In this document: positions 59,674 to 64,000 of the stretch, piece by piece
Position numbering within the stretch: position 1 is the first letter of the stretch
Layout of the letters: the number at the start of each line of letters is the position of its first letter
From: Saccharopolyspora endophytica
GTDB taxonomy: Bacteria; Actinomycetota; Actinomycetes; Mycobacteriales; Pseudonocardiaceae
Reading direction: 5' to 3'
Length of the DNA: 64,000 nt
NCBI RefSeq assembly: GCF_018070075.1
Contig: NZ_JAGPXE010000011.1
Location: 124,001-188,000, forward strand
Notes under the pieces: model-generated
Databases searched by the model: none
Told to the model about the DNA's origin: nothing
What the model saw: only the letters and a program-made list of their open reading frames with translations
Position numbers and translations under genes: made by a program

Positions 59674-60468
59674 CTATTCACCACGCCACGCGGGATCACG
59701 TTTCTCCGCGAACGCGCGCGGCCCCTCCACGGCGTCGTGGCTCGCCCGCCTGCGGGACTCCTCCGGGTACTCCGCGGTGAAGGCGTCCTCGATCGGCATG
59801 TCCACCGACCGCAGCACGGCTTGCTTCACCGCGCGCACGGCCAGCGGGGCGGCCGCCAGCAGGTCGGCCACCCAGCCCTCGACGCACGCGTCCAGCTCTG
59901 CCGCGGGCACGACCTCGTTCACCAGACCGAACCGGGCCGCCTCGGCAGCCGACATTCGCCTGCCCGTCAGCAGGTGTCCCATCGCCTTGCGCAGCGGCAG
60001 CTGGCGCGCCAGGCGAAAAGCACCGCCGGCGCCGGGAACGAGGCCCAGGCGCACCTCCGGCAGGCCGAAGACCGCGTCCTCGGCCGCGACCACGATGTCG
60101 CACGCGAGCAGCAGTTCGAACCCGCCACCGAGCGCGTAACCGCGCGCAGCCGCGACCAGGGGCTTGGTGAGCTCGAACCGCTCGGTCAGACGCGGCCAGC
60201 CCGGCAGCCCCCGGCTGCCGAAGGACGTCCGCTGCGCCCCGCCGGCGTCGAGCGCGGCCCGTTCCCGCAGGTCCTGGCCCACGGAGAAAGCGCGGTCACC
60301 CGCCCCCGTCAGGACGACGACGCGGATCTCGTCGTCGGCCTCCACGTCGTCCCACACCTCGCCGAGTTCGGCGTGCATCTGCAGGTCCATCGCATTGAGC
60401 ACCTCCGGCCGGTCGAGCGTGACCCGCGCGACGTGACCGTCCTTGCGGTAGCGAACATGGGGCGCCAT
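59674..60468 (-). CDS. Enoyl-CoA hydratase/isomerase family protein (crotonase)
   Basis: A 264-residue crotonase. Oxyanion-hole parts are [16 protein letters not shown] and [20 protein letters not shown]; the catalytic Glu candidate lies in [14 protein letters not shown]. It hydrates or isomerises acyl-CoA substrates. In glycopeptide clusters crotonases (DpgB/DpgD) help to make dihydroxyphenylglycine; no DpgA-like synthase is visible here, so that role is unproved. It lies between the halogenase (84 bp upstream) and the LuxR regulator on the minus strand. ATG 60468 follows AGGTACC. Confidence 0.88.
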   Translation of the reverse strand: MAPHVRYRKDGHVARVTLDRPEVLNAMDLQMHAELGEVWDDVEADDEIRVVVLTGAGDRAFSVGQDLRERAALDAGGAQRTSFGSRGLPGWPRLTERFELTKPLVAAARGYALGGGFELLLACDIVVAAEDAVFGLPEVRLGLVPGAGGAFRLARQLPLRKAMGHLLTGRRMSAAEAARFGLVNEVVPAAELDACVEGWVADLLAAAPLAVRAVKQAVLRSVDMPIEDAFTAEYPEESRRRASHDAVEGPRAFAEKRDPAWRGE

Positions 60469-60552
60469 GCGGGTACCTCCGTCGCGGATGCGCGCACTGT
60501 CAGCGCGAGGCTAGGAACCGGGTCAGCTGCCCGGCATCCGCGCTGCCCGCCG

Positions 60553-61974
60553 TTACACCGACGCCGCGCTGCGCTCCCAGTGCATGCCGTCCTGGCTGGC
60601 GATCAGGCCGTCGGCGCTGAGCGGAACGTCGTCGGTGGCTTCACCGAAGGCCGCTTGCAGCTGGATCCGGTGTCCCTCCCAATGGACCCCGCGGGACAAC
60701 TCGTGCAATTCCTCCTTGCGCTTGTCGCGGTACGACTCGGCGGTCAGCACCGCCTCGTCCGACGCGCCACCGCCGACCAAGCCGACGAACGCCTGCGCGG
60801 CGGGTGCGGTGTCCCGCGTGACGCGCTTCGCGTCCTCGAAGTACTGCTGCTCGTCGCGGTTGATGTCGTAGAAGGTGACCAGGAAGTCGTGGAAGGTCTG
60901 GTACTCCTTGCGGTACCTGGCCGCGTACTCCGCGAAGCACTCCCGCTCGTCCAGCTCTCCGCGGAGCGCGGTGTTGATGGAGCGCGCGGCCAGCAGTGCG
61001 CTGTAGGTGGACATGTGCACGCCCGAGGAGAACAGCGGGTCGATGAAGCCCACGGCGTCGCCGACGAGCACCATGCCGGGCCGCCAGAAGGTATCGTGGA
61101 GGTAGGACCAGTCCTTGCGGACGCGCACCTCGCCGTAGCGGCCCTCGGTCACGCGCTGGGCGTCGGAGAGGTACTCGGCGACGATCGGGCAATCGGCGAT
61201 CATCGCGGCCAGGGCTTCGGCCCGGTCGCCGCGCAACCGGTCCGCGCTGTCCTTCCGGACCACGGCGCCGACCGAGGTGAGCGTGTCGCTCAGCGGGATG
61301 TACCAGAACCATCCCGAGGGGAAGGCCACGCAGGTGATGTTGCCGCTGTTGGGTCCGGGCAGCCGCCTGCCGCCCTCGAAGTAGCCGAACAGCGCGATGT
61401 TCTGGAAGTGCTCCGAATAGCGGCGTTGACCGCCGATGGACCGCTGGAGCTTGCTCTGGTTGCCGGTGGCGTCCACGACGTACCGGGCGCGCGCCGTGCG
61501 CTCGGCACCGTCGGAGTCGGTGTACCGGACGCCGCGGACCCGGTCGTCTTCCTCGATGACCTCGCCCACCGCGCACCGCTCCCGCGCCTCGACGCCCTTG
61601 CGGCGGGCGTTGTCGAGGAGCAGCTGGTCGAACTTGGCCCGTTCGACCTGGTACGCGTAGGAGGTCGGACCGGCGAACTTCTTGGAGAGAGCGAAGTCGA
61701 ACGACCACGGCTCGGAACCGGAGCCCCAGCTGAAGGTGCCACCGCGCTTGCGCACGAAACCCGCGTTCTCCACCTCGTCCGTGACGCCCAGCAGGCGGCA
61801 GATCCCGTGCACGGTGGACGGCAGCAGGGATTCCCCGATCTGGTAGCGGGGGAACTCCTCCTTCTCCAGCAGCAGGACCCGGTGGCCCTGCATGGCCACG
61901 AAGGTCGCCACGGACGCCCCGCCCGGGCCACCTCCGGCGACCAGCACGTCGTACTCCTCGGCGGGATGTGTCAT
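60553..61974 (-). CDS. FAD-dependent halogenase (glycopeptide type)
   Basis: A 473-residue flavin halogenase. GGGPGGASVATFVAMQGHRV binds FAD; FPRYQIGESLLPSTVHGICR is nearly the same as in glycopeptide halogenases that act on carrier-bound tyrosine. The lysine of the HOCl tunnel is likely K76 (VRKRGGTFSWG), and WxWxIP is WFWYIP at 222-227. The later GDAVGFIDPLFSSGVHMSTY is conserved. Such enzymes chlorinate phenols tethered to a peptidyl carrier. The ATG overlaps the stop of the NRPS gene by four bases, tying it to that module. A free reductase supplying FADH2 is expected elsewhere. No signal or membrane segment. Confidence 0.92.
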   Translation of the reverse strand: MTHPAEEYDVLVAGGGPGGASVATFVAMQGHRVLLLEKEEFPRYQIGESLLPSTVHGICRLLGVTDEVENAGFVRKRGGTFSWGSGSEPWSFDFALSKKFAGPTSYAYQVERAKFDQLLLDNARRKGVEARERCAVGEVIEEDDRVRGVRYTDSDGAERTARARYVVDATGNQSKLQRSIGGQRRYSEHFQNIALFGYFEGGRRLPGPNSGNITCVAFPSGWFWYIPLSDTLTSVGAVVRKDSADRLRGDRAEALAAMIADCPIVAEYLSDAQRVTEGRYGEVRVRKDWSYLHDTFWRPGMVLVGDAVGFIDPLFSSGVHMSTYSALLAARSINTALRGELDERECFAEYAARYRKEYQTFHDFLVTFYDINRDEQQYFEDAKRVTRDTAPAAQAFVGLVGGGASDEAVLTAESYRDKRKEELHELSRGVHWEGHRIQLQAAFGEATDDVPLSADGLIASQDGMHWERSAASV

Positions 61975-64000
61975 GGGAGATCGGCCTTTCGTCCGGGAAT
62001 GGATGACTGCTCGCCGTCGCCGACCGGCAGCACGTGGCCCGGCAGTGCGATGGGGTCGCCGAGGACGACGGCGATGTCGCGGCGTCCGTCGTGCGGCTCG
62101 CGGGCGTGTGCCGTGCGGATGTTGTCGACGAGCAGGACATCGCCTTCCCGCCATCGCTCGCCGACGGTGAACCGGTCGTAGACGGTGTTGATGCCGTCCA
62201 CCACGGCGGCCGGAACGGGGGTGCCGTCCCCGGCGGCGGTGTCGAAGGGGAGTCCGCCGGGTCCGTAGACGTCGGTGAGGTACTCGCGGACGGCCGGGTC
62301 GACGGTGAGCCCGTTGAGGAAGGCGATCTGGTTGAACCAGCAGGGTTCCCCGGTGCTCGGGTGGCGCACGACGGCGGCGCGGCGCTGCCGGGTGACGAGC
62401 CGGTCCTCGGACAGCCAGGTGTTCTCGATGCCGGCGGCGGCGCAGTAGGCGTCGACGGCCGAGCGGTCGCTCGTGCCGAACGCCTCGGGCCAGGCGACTC
62501 CCACGTCGTGGTACGCGCGTCGCAGCAGCCAGCCGTGCCGTTCGAACGGGGCGACGAGCTCGGAGGGCAGAGCGCCGAGGACGCGCTGGGAGTCGGCGAC
62601 GGTGGTGCGGCCGCCGCTGCCGGGGGCGGTGAGGCAGCCGAACACGAGGGTGCCGGGGACGGTGTCGGCGTAGCTCAACTCGTGGTGCATGCACATCGGC
62701 TCGTCGGCGGGCCAATGGCTGCCGGAGTAGACCTCGCGCGGGTAGGCGGTGCGGGGCGCGAAGCTCTCGCGTTCCGCCATCGCCTCGATGCCCAGCGCGG
62801 AGGCGACGTCGGCGACATCGGCGGGCGTGCGGACGCCGAGGCCGCGCAGCAGGACGGCGCCGGACTCGGCGAGCGCCGCGCGTGCCGCGGCACGCGCCGT
62901 CGCTGCGCGCCCCACGGGATCCGGGCCGTCCCCGGTGTCGAGCACGCGGAGCGCTTCAGGCTCGGTCGCGACGACCTGCGGTCGAGTTCCCGGCGCCGGT
63001 GCGGGGTTTGAGACTTCCGCACCTGTCGCCGACTTGCGGTCGACGAGGGCCGCGACGTCGGCGACCGTGGGGGTGTCCTTGAGGTCGGCGACGCTCACCA
63101 CGCGGTCGAGCGCCATCGACAGCCGGATCGCGGACAGCGAGGTGCCGCCGAGTTCGGCGAAGCGGGACTCCCGGCCGATGCGCTCCACGGGCACGTGCAG
63201 CAGGTCGGACCACAGGGCGGCGATGCGCCGTTCGGTGTCCGTGGCCAGCCCCGGTGCGCCGGTACCGGCTCCGTCGGTGCCCTCGGTGTCGCGAGTGCGG
63301 GCGGTGAGAGCGATCTTGTCGATCTTCCCGTTGCTGGACAGGGGAAGTTCGGGGAGGCGGTACAGCCGAGGCGGCACCATGTAGTCGGGCAGGGCGGTGC
63401 CCAGCGCTCGGGCCACGCCGGCGCCGTCGGGGGCGTCCTCACCGGTGTAGTAGGCGACGAGCTGGGGATCGTCCTGCGTTCCGGCGACGACGACCGCGCC
63501 GGAGAGCACGCCGGGCACCTGCAGCAGCCGGTCCTCGATCTCGCCGATCTCGATGCGGAACCCGCTGATCTTCACCTGGGAGTCGCGCCGCCCCAGGTAC
63601 TCGAAGTCGCCGGAGGGCAACCGGCGGCCGAAGTCGCCCGAGCGGTAGAGGCGGTCGTCAGGGCGGTACGGGTCGTGCCGGTAGACGGCGGCCGTGCGGT
63701 CGGGGTCGTTCAGGTAACCGCGGCCGACGCAGACCCCGGCCATCACGATCTCGCCCGGTGCTCCGATGGGCACGAGGTGCAACTGTTCGTCCACGACGTA
63801 CACGCGGCAGTTGCGGATGGTGTCGCCGAGCGGGATCGACCGGTGCCCGGGCAGCGCGTGCATGACGCCGTGGTTGGAGTCGTCGCTGACCTCGGTGAGC
63901 CCGTAGCAGTTGACCAGGGGGACGTCGGGGAAGACGGTGAACCAGCGGCGCACGAGCTCCTTCTTCAGCGCCTCCCCGGTCACGGCCATGACCCGCAGGT
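61971..64000 (-). CDS. NRPS A-PCP-TauD fusion, N terminus outside the window
   Basis: The reading frame is open to the window end, so at least the start of the adenylation domain is missing. Present are A5 (NCYGLTEVSDDSNHG), A6 (GEIVMAGVCVGRGYL), A7-A8 (YRSGDFGRRLPSGDFEYLGR, RDSQVKISGFRIEIGEIE), A9 (LPDYMVP) and A10 (NGKID). A carrier domain follows (FAELGGTSLSAIRL, Ser near 63140). From about 62950 a TauD-like Fe/2-oxoglutarate dioxygenase begins, with HHELSYAD (HxE) and the distal AHAREPHDGRRDI. It should load an amino acid and hydroxylate it while tethered. The flavin halogenase overlaps it, so the same residue is probably chlorinated. The specificity code lies mostly outside the window. 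Confidence 0.9.
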   Translation of the reverse strand, partial: LRVMAVTGEALKKELVRRWFTVFPDVPLVNCYGLTEVSDDSNHGVMHALPGHRSIPLGDTIRNCRVYVVDEQLHLVPIGAPGEIVMAGVCVGRGYLNDPDRTAAVYRHDPYRPDDRLYRSGDFGRRLPSGDFEYLGRRDSQVKISGFRIEIGEIEDRLLQVPGVLSGAVVVAGTQDDPQLVAYYTGEDAPDGAGVARALGTALPDYMVPPRLYRLPELPLSSNGKIDKIALTARTRDTEGTDGAGTGAPGLATDTERRIAALWSDLLHVPVERIGRESRFAELGGTSLSAIRLSMALDRVVSVADLKDTPTVADVAALVDRKSATGAEVSNPAPAPGTRPQVVATEPEALRVLDTGDGPDPVGRAATARAAARAALAESGAVLLRGLGVRTPADVADVASALGIEAMAERESFAPRTAYPREVYSGSHWPADEPMCMHHELSYADTVPGTLVFGCLTAPGSGGRTTVADSQRVLGALPSELVAPFERHGWLLRRAYHDVGVAWPEAFGTSDRSAVDAYCAAAGIENTWLSEDRLVTRQRRAAVVRHPSTGEPCWFNQIAFLNGLTVDPAVREYLTDVYGPGGLPFDTAAGDGTPVPAAVVDGINTVYDRFTVGERWREGDVLLVDNIRTAHAREPHDGRRDIAVVLGDPIALPGHVLPVGDGEQSSIPGRKADLP

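Noticed and set aside
59737-62181. Plus-strand frame of 814 codons opposite crotonase and halogenase
   Set aside because: It spans two separate minus-strand genes with strong signatures and has no recognisable domain.
1-64000. tRNA, rRNA, CRISPR arrays, transposases, phage or plasmid replication genes
   Set aside because: I looked for cloverleaf-like sequences, regular short repeats and typical motifs of these genes and saw none; a tRNA could still be missed by eye.

Overview
The window is high-GC (about 70 percent) DNA with GTG starts, purine-rich ribosome binding sites, GAF-ANTAR regulators, PadR, ROK and MmyB-like XRE regulators, an LCP cell-wall ligase and an NRPS edge. It looks like an actinomycete chromosome, most likely Pseudonocardiaceae (Saccharopolyspora- or Amycolatopsis-like). 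The family placement is inference. No rRNA, tRNA, CRISPR array, transposase or phage gene was seen.

Layout. 1-5.7 kb: end of a PucR-type regulator, a desaturase fused to its own ferredoxin reductase, a VOC protein behind a long inverted repeat, two GAF-ANTAR genes and an AlkB-like dioxygenase. 5.9-16 kb: single metabolic genes (SDR, IlvD, BCCT transporter, a nitroreductase-like protein, a PhoX/DUF839 Tat protein, an AurF-like diiron oxygenase, a secreted propeller-like protein), several closed by strong hairpin terminators. 16.3-20.6 kb: PadR regulator divergent from a Rieske O-demethylase (VanA/VanB type) and an aromatic-acid MFS carrier. 20.7-28.7 kb: an arsenic island made of two units. 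One is arsR-acr3-arsC with a divergent ArsO-like monooxygenase. The other has a flavoprotein and an MFS carrier facing arsM and an ArsR-acetyltransferase fusion; the last two genes carry nearly identical 35-bp promoter/operators.

28.7-34.3 kb: esterase, metallo-hydrolase and divergent XRE regulator, a secreted phytase-like protein and an MmcQ/YjbR protein. 34.6-45.7 kb: a sugar catabolic operon of ROK regulator, Gfo/Idh dehydrogenase, RbsABC-type importer, ThuA, two TIM-barrel epimerases (one Tat-exported) and a secreted PQQ-type sugar dehydrogenase with a PKD domain. It is closed by a terminator at 45675-45710.

45.75-52.7 kb: seven tightly coupled genes that form an ebo-type cluster (EboC, EboA, EboB, EboE and EboF homologues). 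The usual sugar phosphate cyclase EboD is absent; an inositol-3-phosphate synthase-like enzyme heads the operon, and an extra TIM-barrel isomerase is present. This is the least understood system here and the best candidate for new biology.

52.8-56.6 kb: AhpD-like, LCP, FkbM methyltransferase and glycosyltransferase genes. 56.6-64 kb: the edge of a nonribosomal peptide cluster on the minus strand. It holds an A-PCP-TauD fusion (cut by the window end) overlapping a glycopeptide-type flavin halogenase, then a crotonase and a large LuxR-family regulator with a possible 47-codon coupled ORF behind it.
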